Shown: positions 12,034 through 28,984, counted from the stretch's first letter. The stretch: DNA of 64,000 nt from Candolleomyces eurysporus (GCA_027579435.1 JANBPK010000756.1:1-64000), one strand, 5' to 3'. Made by a program: numbers and translations. Notes: generated by a model from the letters alone, not told the origin.

Positions 12034-13635
12034 TTAATTCTTTGGAATAGACGAGCTAAAAGGATGGAGATCGACTACCCCTACGTTATCTAGAGGCCCT
12101 ATCACTTTGACAGAGGGCGTGATAATACTCAGTCCTTGCAAAATTAGCAGTCGCCCTTGCGCTGCAAAGTCTTGAATTCTTGAGTCGAGCGCCAACTCCT
12201 TGATAAAATGGGCCGATTCGTCTGTGCGAGCGCCCGAGGGCTTCATCCTCCCCCTCACGAAACTGATCACGGAGCGGAGGTCATGATCACGGACGCCGGC
12301 CAATCTGAGGCGTTCGAGCCTTGGGCAAGGCCATGTGCTGGGCCTTTCCCAGTCAGTAGGGCAGAGATCGGAGAGGAGTCGTCCAAATCCGAAGCAACCG
12401 AGAAGACTAAGTTCTTCCAAAGCAGGGGCATGATAAAATATGGAGGAAAAATCGCAGATGGCCAAGTTGTACCCCAACAATGTCAGAGTGGCGAGATTGG
12501 GGGCAGACTGAACGAGGTCTTGAATGGTAGATATCCCTTCGTGTGAGAAGATGGTGAAAAAGGTGTTCGAGGTTAAGGAAAGATGTCGTAACTGAGGGGC
12601 TCTGATGCAGCTGAATATTGGGATTGGACTGCAGGAAAAGCGCCATTCGAGCGACAGTCGAGACACCGATGGCAGTGTTACAGGATCGGGACCCACAAGG
12701 TAGAGATTCCGTGGAAATGCAATGGAAACTTCTTCCAACGCGGTGCAATTGGAAAGAAAGACGGGCACCTTGCGCGGATACTCCCAGTACTCGACCTTTT
12801 CTGCATGAAGGATCTTCAAGTTCGCAAGAGAGCTGGATAACATGTTGGCAAATGGAGTCGGATCGGACAATCGTAATACGCGTAGATTGGGAGCGTCGAT
12901 TTTGCCTAGAACATATTCGTCAAGAATATAACCCCGATGTTGAATACAGAGCCGTTTGAGGTTGGACATTTGGGTAACGGAACCTCGTGGAAAGAGGATG
13001 GACAAGGCTGACTGGTGAACGTGGAGATTCAGAGTTTCTATCCTGGGGAGGTAAGGGATGAGGTCCTCCACGGCCGATGGGTTGACCTTGACGTATGAAG
13101 TCCACCCTGAAGGACAAGGAATGCCTGGACATACAGTCACTCGCATCGGGACGTTGCCTGCGTTTCGAAACCAAAAGGGTATCAATTTACGTTTCCGGCT
13201 CCCGAGCTTGATGTGCAGGTCGACCCAGAGGCAAGGGCTATTGAGCACGATGGTCCTCCATAGGTGGCAAACGTGGGCCAGGATAAGAGGATTGCAGTCT
13301 GGCGCGGAGGCGGGCGCATGATGGCCGGCGTAGCTACACTCGATAGCGAATGCAAAAATCAAGTTGCAGAGTTCCGGTATAAGAGTACGCATGGGAGCGT
13401 GGTGAACCCGCTTGGCCGCAATATTAGACCGTAATTTGACATTCTCGGCAAGCAGATGCTGCTGGCGGGCCTGTAGCGAAGATGAGACCGCGTGTCTTCG
13501 CGTAAGGGGACAATGAAACTAACCTGAAGGACACGTAGGTTTGCCTCAATTTCGACTATCCTGGACCCATTCTCTGCGAGCTGAGCGGTGTCCCCCNTCA
13601 ATAGAAATGTTTTCGTAAAAGTGGGGGTGGTCCAT
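12034..13635 (-). CDS. F-box/leucine-rich-type protein with coiled-coil head (one frameshift in this assembly)
   Basis: The large exon (12034 to about 13410) begins with APMRTLIPELCNLIFAFAIE and CHLWRTIVLNSPCLWVDL, the F-box pattern of mushroom proteins. About 330 residues of irregular leucine-rich repeats follow (LRVLRLSDP, LETLNLHVH, LATLTLLGYNLAICDF, LEELSLLGCFGFGRLL). An upstream exon adds a coiled coil (LAENGSRIVEIEANLRVLQ spliced to ARQQHLLAENVKLRS). Such proteins would recruit targets to an SCF ubiquitin ligase through Skp1; the target is unknown. The coiled-coil frame has no ATG. A good start, MDHPHFYENISI at 13635, lies one frame away. The two frames meet at an N next to a run of five G (about 13596-13602), so a base-call error there is the simplest explanation. 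Confidence 0.75.
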
Positions 13636-15777
<2,142 letters not shown>

Positions 15778-15952
15778 GCAATTCATACCTCTTAGATTAA
15801 TCCCGTAGCTCGCTGTCTAGATCGTTGCAAAAATTACATTACCATTCTTTTGCATCTAATATCCATACTTAAGGAGGAATCCAGGTTTTTCTCCTTTACT
15901 TGGACGCCCGCAGAGAAGTTCCAATGATGAGATGCCTGAGAGTAACAACAGA

Positions 15953-16034
15953 GGCGCTATAGCCAAGTGGTTACGGCGACAGATTAGAAATCTGTTCCTC
16001 TTTGAGGGCGCAGGTTCGAGTCCTGCTGGCGTCG
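15953..16034 (+). tRNA. tRNA-Ser, anticodon AGA
   Basis: An 82-base cloverleaf without intron. The acceptor GGCGCTA (15953-15959) pairs with TGGCGTC (16027-16033), allowing two G-U pairs, with discriminator G at 16034. The D stem is GCC/GGC. The anticodon stem ACAGA/TCTGT encloses the loop TTAGAAA with anticodon AGA at 15986-15988. A long variable arm CCTCTTTGAGG is typical of class II serine tRNAs. The T arm is GCAGG-TTCGAGT-CCTGC and holds the B box GGTTCGAGTCC. It reads UCU/UCC codons (UCC after A34 is edited to inosine). It lies 175 bases downstream of ATP2 and about 100 before the DUF1776 gene. CCA is not encoded, as expected in eukaryotes. Confidence 0.93.
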
Positions 16035-16138
16035 GATGGTTTTTTGTTGCCCCGTTTGGACACGCACCCACCATTGAATTTGTCTGAATCACTGTGACAG
16101 TTCTCGCTGTTGCCTCCAACCACGACGACGACGAGCAA

Positions 16139-18128
16139 ATGTCTTCCCGCGACCGGATTGAAGAGTACCTCCACTCTGTGGAAGAATATTTATACTCCTC
16201 CGTCTCTGCCATTACCCATGGTCTCCCAGATGTTCACGAAGTTGCAAATCGTCTCTGGATAGATATCTCTCGCTATGGTCCTGGGCTGCCAGCCTTCCCA
16301 GAAGTCAGCATTCCATCCCTCGGCGATTTCCAAGTTCCACCACCTCCACCGCCCCCTCCCAAGGCTCTGCCATCGTCATTCGCACATTCTGTGGCGGGCT
16401 GGGTGCAAGACAACCCACGCAAGGCCTCCGGGATTGTAGTTGGGGTAGTTGGGGCTGGGCTGTTTGTCGGGTTTCGACATGCATTCACCCTCAAGTCTCA
16501 GAGAACTGTCTCGCACAAGACTACATCTGCTCAGTCCAGTGAGCGAAGACAGGTCGTCGGTGAGTAGCTCCTTTCCGTCAACGAACTCGTTGGTCTTATC
16601 GATGTCCAGTCGTGCTTGGTGGCGATACGCCATATGGTCTTCCATTGGTTCTGGACCTTGAACGGAAGGGATATATCGTAATTGCTTCTGTGTCTACGCC
16701 GGAAGCTGTCCATGCTCTGGAGAGCAAGACCAAGGGATATGTCAAGGCTCTGGTTCTGGACCCACGAGAGGTGCGACACACCAATACCCAGCGCTACAAC
16801 ATACTCTGACATATACTTGCACCTCTAGCCTCCCACTGTACCGGTTTTCCTGAGATCATTGTCATCCACCCTTTCTCGTAGATTCCCACTCAGGGCTTCG
16901 GGCGACCCATACTCTTCTCCGGCATCACAGCCCTACATCCAATCCGTCGTCTCTCTCCTCACTTTGCCGGCCGCAGCTGCGGCCACGCCGACACTCGGGC
17001 CTTTGGAACATCTTTCCCTGGGTCAGGATTACCTCCCTTACCTCTATGCTACCCAGATCAGCCCCCTTCATGTTATCCAACAGCTCCTACCCCTCCTTCG
17101 CACTGGATCGGCAAGGAGCCAAGATAAAGGCAAAAAGTCGATTATCATCTGCCTTCCCGCCGTAGATACGCATGTTTCACTCCCCTTCTCGGCTGTCCAA
17201 GCTATGAGTGCAGCCGGTACTCTCAAAGCTGTCGAGATTCTGAGAAGGGAGGTGGCCATGGCGGCTATGACCGGCAAGACCGATTCGATGAAAAATATCA
17301 GGATTGTTACCGTCGATGTTGGAACGATTGACATCGGAGCCGGGAACCGAGTGCAAACCGAAAATGTGTTGAGGGCGACGGAAGGATGGACGTCGTCGGA
17401 GAGGTTGATTTATGGGCCGGCTTTCGCTTCGGTGTCTCATGAAGTTGTACCGGCGAATGCTTGGGAGTCTGTACTGGCTTTGTTCAACGAGCGGCGGCAC
17501 TATGCCGTTGGACGGAAACCCACCAAGATGTCCGTCTTTGTGCGCAAGATCGTTCATATTGTCAGCGAAGGCAAATATGGACCGACTGTTTTCGGGCGGA
17601 ATGTAGTCGGACTTGGGTTGGTTGCTAATTGGGTGGAAGGAGATCGACTTTCAGTTGGTGCCGGTGGTGAGTTCTCGTTGCTCAACTGATGGATTTCCGC
17701 TAATGGTCGTTTATATAGCCAATACCTACAAACTCGCAGCCTATTTGCCTTCTCTCCTCCTTGACGCTTTGCTTAACCTGCCTTACTTCTTAATTGGGTT
17801 GAGGAACAGGCTCTTGCCCGTAAATCCTCACCGTGCCCCGCCCCGCAACCTCCCTCCTACCCGTTCCCCTCGTTCCCAACCATCACAGCAGCTTCGTCGT
17901 GACGTCCGGGCCATTACTGCCTCTGAGGCGGGCCTTCCCTCGGCTCCTGCTCCAGCTCCTGCTCCCCAAGTTCCCCATGAGGAAGAATTGGTTCCAGAGG
18001 ATGCAGTTGTTCAGGACGAGATTGAAACAAAGTCGGAGCCGGACGTTGATGGAACCAGCTCTGGGGCCAGCGTTGAGAGCAGTTGGGTCAATCTTGACCG
18101 TGCACCTTCAAGTTCTTCTCAAGCTTAA
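16139..18128 (+). CDS. DUF1776 family protein (short-chain-dehydrogenase-like fungal protein)
   Basis: Four exons. The ATG at 16139 gives MSSRDRIEEYLHSVEEYLYS; the open frame further up starts with GTG. A Pro run (VPPPPPPPPKA, near residue 70) and a hydrophobic segment (ASGIVVGVVGAGLFVGFRHAF) that may span a membrane come first. Then follows an SDR-like Rossmann start, VVLGGDTPYGLPLVLDLERKGY, with IVIASVSTPEAV after it. Later segments SIIICLPAVDTHVSLPFSAVQAM and RIVTVDVGTIDIG fit the rest of such a fold. The tail is disordered and acidic, ending LDRAPSSSSQA. The family is fungal and lacks a settled biochemical role. The usual YxxxK catalytic pair of active dehydrogenases is not evident, so it may be non-enzymatic. 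The family call is good, the function unknown. Confidence 0.8.
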
Positions 18129-18405
18129 GCCCTCTTGTTTGCATCGTGTCGGTGGATTCTCCTCGTTCGTTCATTCTGATTTACATTTACAACTATTTCA
18201 AGTCCCCTGAGAACTCTTAGTCTGCAACCCCATCTCCCATAGCCCACCCCCCATCTGTACAACAAATTTAGCCCCCTCCCCATTTGTACTAACACGACTT
18301 GTAACAATAGACTGAACACTCCCTTTCGAATTCACTGTCTGACCTTGTACAAATGGGATTGATGGCTTCGATGATTTCAACCAATCTCTTCCACTACCAT
18401 TCATC

Positions 18406-18993
18406 ATGGTATCTCTCTGGCTCGTCCCCGGTCCCCAGGACTCTGAAGTGCTAAAGACAATCATGTCTCCTCAACACGACACAAGCCATCTAGTGTCAAA
18501 ATCATCCTACCCGAAATTCTTACCCCACGTTACGCTCGCGACCATCCCATCGCGCGATCTATCAGAGATACGGAACGCCATCCCTCAAGCTCAAAGCTCG
18601 TTCCCTATCAAGTTCTCCAGTGTGGATGTGGGGAACCATTACTTCCGTTCGGTTTATATTTCGGTGGAGCTCACAGAAGAGCTGGCGGCGCTGCATAAAG
18701 AGTTCCATGAGAATATCAAGGTTCCGCCCAAGACGCCGTCATTCCCGCATTGCTCTATATGCTACATTGCTGATGAGGACGCGGCTAACGGGGAGAGGGA
18801 GAGGTTTGCAGAAGAGTTGAGAGTTGCTGGCAAGGTGAGGGGCGATGGGGAGGGGTCCGTGAGCTTGCGGTGTGTGTCTAGTGACGGGGAGGAGGTATGG
18901 ATGAATTCGTATGAAGCAAAGGAAATCTGGGTTGTGCAGTGTGAAGGGCCTGTGGAGGAGTGGAAGGTCCTTGATCAGATCAAGTTGGATTAA
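18406..18993 (+). CDS. CPD1: 2',3'-cyclic-nucleotide 3'-phosphodiesterase-like 2H phosphoesterase
   Basis: A single-exon gene of 195 residues with ATG at 18406 (MVSLWLVPGPQD). It has the two histidine motifs of the 2H superfamily: HVTLAT near residue 46 and HCSICYI near residue 116, each H-x-T/S. The spacing and the opening SLWLVP match the yeast Cpd1p/plant CPDase branch, which hydrolyses ADP-ribose 1'',2''-cyclic phosphate to the 1''-phosphate after tRNA splicing. The C-terminal half ends WVVQCEGPVEEWKVLDQIKLD. An insertion rich in Gly/Glu (VRGDGEGSVSLRC) is seen near residue 145. The gene is followed only 45 bases later by the Nudix gene on the same strand. Intact; substrate inferred from the family. 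Confidence 0.85.
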   Translation: MVSLWLVPGPQDSEVLKTIMSPQHDTSHLVSKSSYPKFLPHVTLATIPSRDLSEIRNAIPQAQSSFPIKFSSVDVGNHYFRSVYISVELTEELAALHKEFHENIKVPPKTPSFPHCSICYIADEDAANGERERFAEELRVAGKVRGDGEGSVSLRCVSSDGEEVWMNSYEAKEIWVVQCEGPVEEWKVLDQIKLD

Positions 18994-19038
18994 TTAGCCC
19001 CTATTCGTATTCATTGAAGCTGTACATTGACCACCACC

Positions 19039-19784
19039 ATGGCCGAGCCAGGATACGGGCGAGATGACAATGTACGTGCTCTCTAGCGTACGCCCGCCTT
19101 AGTCGTCGTAAATTATGAGAGCAGCAGGAACAAGATACGCTAATTCCGAGGGCGTCGCCTTCTCGTCCTCGTAAACCAATCCTCCTCCCACCCCTCAACT
19201 TCCCAAGCGAAAGCTTCGTATTCAGCGCAGGCTCAGTCCTCTTCCGCACCCACCCAGACACAGGCGTCCTCCAAGTCTGCGTCATCCACAACACAAAGCG
19301 CAACGCCTGGATCCTCCCAAAGGGCCGCAAGGATCAAAACGAATCGATGGATGCCACAGCCGTACGCGAGACGTTTGAAGAAACAGGGTTCCCCTGCGAA
19401 CTCTACCCGTGCAGGATGCAAACACGCGCCCCGGCTCCAGGTGTGAATGTAAATTGGAAAGTCGTCCTCGAGGCGAAGGAAAGCCTCGAACCGTTCTATG
19501 TCACAGTGCGCCAGATGGGCGACAAGACGCTCAAGATGATTTGGTGGTACCTGACTTGGTTGAAAGGAAACAACGCGGAGAAAGTCCCTGGGGTGCACAT
19601 GCCCTCGGAAGCGGGATATGTTTCCCAGTTTGTGGACACCGAGAAAGCGATCGAACTGTTAGAAGGTACAAACTTTGCAGAGATCGTCGAAAGGGCCGTC
19701 GACCTCGTGAAGAGTTCCTTAGTGGATATACCTAGTTCGTCCGAGTCCGAGTCTGATACATTGGAAGTGTTGGATGACATATGA
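19039..19784 (+). CDS. Nudix hydrolase
   Basis: Two exons: a short first one (19039-19071, MAEPGYGRDDN) and 19128-19784, giving 229 residues in frame. The Nudix box GRKDQNESMDATAVRETFEETGF fits G-x5-E-x7-RExxEExGU with all metal-binding glutamates present (near residues 80-102). Just before it are AGSVLFRTHPDTGVLQVCVIH and WILPKG, the usual Nudix beta-strands. WWYLTWLKG and a C-terminal helix with EAGYVSQFVDTEKAIELL follow, and the tail is Ser/Asp-rich. It should hydrolyse a nucleoside diphosphate linked to another group. Diadenosine- or diphosphoinositol-polyphosphate hydrolysis is possible by general resemblance, but not decided by the sequence. Intact. Confidence 0.85.
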
Positions 19785-19838
19785 TCGAATGAATGCGAGA
19801 TATTGCGACTCTAATTTGTTACAATTGGGAAAGGACGT

Positions 19839-22570
19839 CTAATCATAAAGACTCTTCACCTCATACATCTTCGTCTCCGACTTGGGAATCACAATATCCC
19901 CAGCAACCGCGTCCACATGGTACATCCTGGTGGTCGGCCCTGCAGGCTTCTCCTCCTTCTTTGCAGCGGCAGGCCCAGTCGATGCTGCTGCTGCTGTCGC
20001 GGCCTTGCTAGCGATACTAGCAGCCCTGCCGTCGGGAATCAAGAAGAACTCGTACACGCCTCCCTTCTCTCCATCATAGATATAATACCCCTTCCTCTCA
20101 AACTGAATGATGTCGCCCTTCTTCAACTCGATGATGTTGGCATCGGCGTAGACCACCTCCTTGAATTCGGTCTCAGGAGTGACAAAGTCAGCGAACTCGT
20201 CGTTCTCTTCCAGCTTCTTCTTGGTGATGAGGTAGTCGAAATCGACGAGGGAGGCAGTAGGGAGAGGGTGTTCGGCAGTTGGCGCTGAGAGCCAGGTAAT
20301 CTTCTTCTTGGTCTTCCTGAAGTCGCCTTCCAGATTGAGGTCCATGGTGATGGAAGTGACGGTGCCTGAGGCGTCTACCTCCTTTGAACGGACGATGGCA
20401 TTACCCCAATCCATAAGAGTGATCTACGATAAATTGAGTGACGAGTTCATAGTAGCATATGATCTGGTACTGACCTCTTCCTGATCCTCAAAGGAAGCAG
20501 CATCTGCTTGTTCGACGAGGATATGAGAGGTATAAACTGTCTTCTTCTCTCCAACTTCGGGATTCTTCTTGTGCTTGGGCAGGGTTTTGATTTCAGGCGC
20601 TGCTGGACCGCCGTTGATGGTGACGGGGACGCTGGACGGTCGTTAAGTCAAGAAGACAGAAGGAGGAACAAGAACACGAACCTCTTATCTTTGACGATAG
20701 CCCAATGCCTTGGAGCGATGGGGTCAATAATCTTCTTGTTGATTGTCCAGATCGAATCCCACTCGAGCGAAACGGCTGCCTGTGATGGACCTTGAAGCAG
20801 CATGAATTGCGTCAAAGCTTCGACAGTCATGCCTCGTCGTCGAATACCTAGACAGACACAGTCAACAGAATTGATCATTCACTGACCCAGCCAAACGCAC
20901 CTCGGACAGTTGGGAATCGAGGATCATCCCATCCACTGACGTGTTTGTTATCGACGAACCAGTGCAACTTCCGCTTGGACAGCAAAGTATAGACAAAGTT
21001 GAGACGACTGAAAGGAGGTCAGTTGAAGAGAGAGTCACAGAGGGTCAATACATTTACCTGAAATCCCAGATATGAACTTTGCGAAGCCCGAGTGCGTCAA
21101 TCATCCACTGGTATTGCGGGTTTCGATCGCGGTATTCGTTGGTCCTAAGGGCATGTGTGACACCCTCGAGGGAATCAACGGCAGGACAGGCAAAGTCGTA
21201 GGTAGGATAAATCTTCCATTGGTCCCTATAGGTGAAATGAGATAAATATAAATGAACAATTTGCGACTATTGACATACCCAGTACGATGGTGAGGCAGAG
21301 GGTTACAACGGTAGATGACAGGGTCCCGAAGAGCTTTGTTGGGATTGTCAACGCTGATCTTGGCCCGGATACACCATCTCAAGCCCTCGGTTGAGCCTGT
21401 CTTCATCTCTTCGAAGTGCTTCAGGTTATCCTCGACGCTGTCTTCGCGATGTTTTGACGCGATGCCATCGAAACGTTCTTTTTGCATCTTGACGCGAGTT
21501 AGCTATGTCTGAGAAGTTTGAAAGTGATCGGCCTACCTGCTCCTTCTCGGTGTCATCAGCATAGGCCTTGCCCGACTTGATCAGCTGAACGGCGAGTTCG
21601 TAGAGTTTGTCAAAGTAATCCGAGGTGTGGGTAACACCGTCTCCGTGAACCCCCATGAGTTGAAGGTCTTCCATGATTGTCTCTTCGAATTCGGTCTACC
21701 GAAAATGAGTGCCATACGAGTAGATATAAGTTGGGGCGACGTACCCTCTCTTTCGAAGGATTGGTATCATCGAAACGAATGAGCATCTTTCCTTTGTACA
21801 TCCTCGCAAAGTACTGGTTGAGGAGTGCAGCTTTCGCGTGGCCAATGTGGAGATAACCACTGGGCTCGGGAGGGAATCGAGTGACCACCTGTCCCTCAAC
21901 GGCACCCTGCAAACCAAGGGCGAAGCCGGCAGCAGTCTTGGTATTGCGGGCCTTGCTGGCTTTTGCAGCAGCATAGTCGGAGAGCAGGGTCTGTGTAGTG
22001 TTCAGAGATTCGAGATGCGAGAACCATCGCAGCAGGTGGACGTGAGTGTTGTTCTTGAGCAGTCCAAGAACCTTGAGGTTGCCTAGCGGACGAAAACGTG
22101 AGATGTGGTTCATTGAGGGTGATCGGCTCGCTTAACACACCCTTCAAGGCACCATATACAGCCCAGTCGGCTGCGGTGACGTCGTGACCGACGAGATATG
22201 TTCGGTAGGCCAGATGATCATCGAGAGAGTCAAGAGCGGACACGATCTCGGGGAATGCGGCCAAGGTTCGCAACTTGGACGCGAGGGTGAGGAATGCAGG
22301 TGTCTATGAATCTGTACATCAGCCGTCGGGATCGTCATGAGAACGTTGCGGATCGCTAACTTTTGCGCTGTCACCAGCAAGATCTGCTGCCTTGGCCAGG
22401 ACCTGGATGATTTCATCCTCGGTGGACGCGCTCTGGCCGTTCAGATCGAGAGAGAGGCCTGGGGCAGCCTCGTCGAAGGCGACGGCGGCGATGCCTGTGT
22501 AGGCAGCGAGGGCTGTAGCGCCATAGGGGAAGGGCGCGATTTTTGTAGGGACGGTGAGGATAGCGGCCAT
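19839..22570 (-). CDS. GUS1: Glutamyl-tRNA synthetase, cytosolic
   Basis: Start ATG at 22570 ([17 protein letters not shown]) and stop at 19839-19841, with about nine exons. The N-terminal ~190 residues form a GST-like domain ([20 protein letters not shown]) as in yeast Gus1, which binds the Arc1 partner. The class I catalytic core has [17 protein letters not shown] (HIGH signature) followed by [15 protein letters not shown]. The second signature is LLSKRKL, the KMSKS equivalent in eukaryotic Glu[19 protein letters not shown] follows, and the anticodon-binding beta barrels end in EVKSLYD. The enzyme charges tRNA-Glu in the cytosol. A Lys/Ala-rich linker ([14 protein letters not shown], then KKEEKPAG) interrupts the last barrel. 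The gene shares its upstream region with LEU4, whose start is 137 bases away on the other strand. Confidence 0.94.
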
Positions 22571-22707
22571 TGGGAAATGAGAAGACAGAGTCCAGAGTCC
22601 CACTGCAGAGTCTAGTCAGATCGAGTCAGATCACATGCCACAAATTTCAGGAGACGCCGATGGAGTCCGCTTCAATTTTATTTCTCTCTCTTTCCTTTAC
22701 CTCAACC

Positions 22708-25300
<2,593 letters not shown>

Positions 25301-26112
25301 GATGTGTCGGATTGAAGAGGAAGAAANNTCAGAATGTAATCTAAAAACTAACTAGCCAGTTTGCTGGNTTTGTATTATATCCAAAATGTAACACTGCATA
25401 TCTTTACTGTTTCTCTGATTCAAAAATTTGTCATGATTTCGAAATCTATNCCCCCTGCCTGCCGCCTTGTCGAACGCNCACCTAATTCTAGATTTTNTTG
25501 ANNNATCATCTAATNCGCTTTATGAAATGCAACNNGACCAGTGNCAAGGTATGNGNAGTCGGCGACACCNNNANGGTNGANTGTACTGGGAGGAAGCATC
25601 GCTGAATGATGTGANAAGATNCGTACACNCNTCNGNNNCNCATTATCTTCTGCTGCTCACNCNCCTGCAGCTGAGCCAGTCATCGCCCGCCAAACTNGAG
25701 AGCGTTGGGAAANCGAAATAGGCGCACTTTGCATCAAGCTTTACCAGATACTGATTGACCTGAAAATTTCAGTCCGGGGTGGCTGTATAGCGTTGGAAAG
25801 GGTGGCCAAGCGCCCAANTGCCAGTCCTAGCAAATCTGCATAGCAGGACCCGGGATGTTAACTCCCCGCTTTAAATGGAGGAGATTGCTGGGATTTTTCG
25901 GATAGACGATGCTGGCAGGCAGTCCCATATTCAGAGTAATTCGTTCTTAGTCGATTGGCTAATTCCTGGCAATCGGTATGAAGGTTATTTCGGCGCCTGT
26001 ATACTTGTGGATGTCTGATGGTTGTTGACGTTAACCTTTTCCACATGTCGCCGCCTCGAAGTTTCACATTTTCCTTTCTCCTATCACCATTAGCCAAGGA
26101 TACAGCACATCA
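25301..26112. other. AT-rich, N-rich spacer between LEU4 and the first NACHT gene
   Basis: This spacer holds the LEU4 3' untranslated region and then a stretch crowded with N bases (25445-25715), so reading frames cannot be judged there. The first ~150 bases after the LEU4 stop have a degenerate copy at 29,260-29,470. The last 250 bases form the likely promoter of the NACHT gene at 26113. No gene is supported. Confidence 0.5.
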
Positions 26113-28984
26113 ATGTTCAACTCAGGCTCCATGTCCAGTCCTTGGGGCATCCCCTCCAGCAACCGGGATGGCTGGAATGTATCAGAGGCCTGGCCAAGCT
26201 TGAGGAATACATCCGATATTATCCCTCGACCACCGTCTGAAGATATCATCGTATGGCCTCCNAGTCGTGCCAATCGTGGTGGACTGGCGGTTGAACTGTC
26301 GCTATCGCGCTCAGGAGGGGCTCTGACCTTCAACCCCTCCGAACAGCAGCGGGCTCCATCGTACCCGTACCCGAGCCCTCTTCCGATCGTCCCAGCGCGC
26401 TCACCACCGCAAGCATTTGCCACGCTTCGACAACTTCCTCAGCGACCAATCGAAAGCACAGCACATCCCGGGGNAGACAGACATGGCTTGTACACTCCAT
26501 ACCCTCAACCCCATTCTTCTCGGATACCTTTTGGGATGGATCCATACTTGACTCCATCTTCCTCTTGGGAACAGAGGAACCAGTNCTCTCAGCATGAGTA
26601 CCCTGGCCGCACCATTGAAAGCCTTACGCCATCACCACGCCGGCCATTCCCAGCGCCGGTGACGGCACCCCCGGTCAATGCTGCTGCTCGACCATATCTA
26701 TCCCAATGGCCAGTCGACAGTCGAGCGCAGAGAAGCGTTGAACAGCGCTTATACGATCCGCAGCATCAACGATCATCCTACACTTCCTCGTTCGCACCCT
26801 TTGAGGACGAGCCCATTGGTTTACCTCTCCCAAACNACANAGATGCTGCACATANGAGCCNGTCGTTATTCACCAAGGCGCNGAACTTTCAAACAGGAGA
26901 TTTGCAGTTCATCGANGCCAAAAATGTTACGGTCAATTCTCAATCGNTCGTTGACGGTGCGTTGTCCGTTTTTTCGAGACTCTCATGTCCGTAATATCGC
27001 TTCTCCAGGCTGGAAACTTTTACAAGACCGTACTTCTCCAAACGCCTTACACGACTCNGATGCTCGATANGACCCCCCGAGATGTGANGAAGACACGCGA
27101 GTCGAAGTCATCAATGAAATAACGGACTGGATCAAGGATCGTNGNGGACCTCTACGCTTGCTGTGCATGACGGGTGCTGCAGGTTCAGGGAAATCTGCCT
27201 TGCAGCAGACTGTCGCGGAGCAATGTGGNGAAGGGGGNANACTTGCTTGTGCATATTTCTTCTCAGCCACCGATGCCACTCGTAACACGCTTACCTCAGT
27301 TGTCCCTACCATCGCGTATCAACTGGGAAGGACAAGCCCTCCGGTCAAACGGTTCATCAAGACTGCAGTAGAGGGCGATCCTTTGGTCTTCTCCAAGTCG
27401 TTGAGNGCNCAGATGATCGCTCTCATTGTACAACCCTTCAGACATCTTAGGAACATGGGGGTGGACCTCATGTGCCTTCCACATGCTGTTTTNATCGACG
27501 GCCTGGATGAGTGCATGGGCGANGANCGTCAATNGGAANTGTTGACCGCCATCAAGGAATGTCTTCTTGCCGATGACCTTCCCTTTCGCATCTTTATTGC
27601 GAGNAGNCCGGAATGGGCNATTCGTTCTGCACTNGAGCNTGGTGGCAAGNTACGCGAGGTGGCATACCACATACAACTCAGTGACCAGTACGACGCCTCT
27701 GGGGATATGTGGNGATATCTCNAGAGGAGGTTTCAAAACCTCAGCCTCCAAACTGGCAATTCCAATTGGTTTACCGAGGAAGCCATTGAGACCCTCGTCC
27801 GTGCGGCGTCAGGGCAGTTCATCTACGTCACGACGGTATACAAATACATATCGGAACGTCGAGCTTCNCCTGCAGAAAGGCTGAAGATAATCCTCNCCTG
27901 GACTCCGCAGCAGGGTCATTCNGCAAGGCCATTTGAGCCACTCGACATCCTTTACACCAACATTTTGCTGGCTGCAAAGAGTGCGTATGAAGCCGTTGAT
28001 ACGCACTACGGGCAGGACTTTCTTCTGCTTTTCAAGATTTATTATCTCAATGATTATTCCCNGTCTCCGACCTCCGGGTGTTGGGTCCCTGGCGACTTCC
28101 TTGCAACAATACTCAACCTTGAACACAACAACACGGCCAGAAAGGTCCTTGTCTCTGATCTTCATTCCCTTGTGACCCTGGAAGAAATCCCAAGACTCTC
28201 CAGTTCCCAACCCTTCACTCTACTACATCTTTACCACAAATCCTTTTCTGATTTCTTGGTCGACAAAGATCGCGCAAAAGACTTGTTTGTACCCAAAACT
28301 CGTGTTTATGCGCATCTCGCAAAGTGCTGTATGCAACACATCATCAAGTGTCCGTTGGAACTTGAGCCCTGTGCGTGACCAAATTAAAACTTCGGCCATC
28401 CTACTAAATTATTTTGTTTTCAGATACTAAAGAGTTGACCTCGATGTCTATCGTCCAGCAAGTCTCCGTTCAGCACTTGCCATTGTTCCTGGGAAGAAGC
28501 GCTGGGGCGGTTGTCGACGATATTCGTGACTTCACCGAGAAGGGCGGGTGGCATAGGGTTGACAAGTTACTGCCTCTTGCATATGTCCGGGGGTTTTGCG
28601 GAGTCCAATGGATAGAAAGCCTTGAAGTCGTCAGTAACTCCTTCCTTAAAATTGTGTTATCTCTGGCTAGAACCTGACATTGTTTTTTCTCTTTGTTAGA
28701 TCACAAAGCAGAACCCTGAGCTCTTGAAGATTGCTCCTGCAATCAGCAAGTTCTGTCGAAGCTGGAGATCAGAGTGTCCGAAGTGGGACATAAATTTGGC
28801 TCGACGTCGCTTACACGCACTTGGCGTGCTGATATTGACCGAGGAGGATCGCAAAAATGCCGCATTCCTGGACTCCGGCGGCCTCAGCGAGTCCGAAGAA
28901 ATGATGAAGTTGTTATCGTCTCGGCGTGCACTCTCCTTACGAGAGGTAAGGGCAGAGGGTGCGAGTACGAGCCGGGGGCAATGA
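26113..28984 (+). CDS. NACHT-type STAND NTPase (fungal NLR-like), copy 1
   Basis: ATG at 26113. A ~280-residue Pro/Ser/Tyr-rich N-terminal region ends in LQFI.AKNVTVNSQS, then a 52-base intron (26957-27008) leads to the NTPase part. The P-loop is MTGAAGSGKSALQQ and the Walker B region IDGLDEC, followed by IFIA..PEW and a helical region with LYHKSFSDFLVDKDRAKDLF. Two small introns (about 28373-28423 and 28632-28700) precede a C-terminal tail with FTEKGGWHRVDKLLPLAYV. No WD40, TPR or ankyrin repeats are visible before the last clear frame. STAND NTPases of this type act as signal-sensing switches in fungal heterokaryon incompatibility and innate-immune-like responses; the ligand here is unknown. 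Fifteen or more N bases, one over a conserved Tyr codon (27070), do not stop the frame. The 3' end is uncertain: a further exon after 28951 is possible. Confidence 0.8.
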
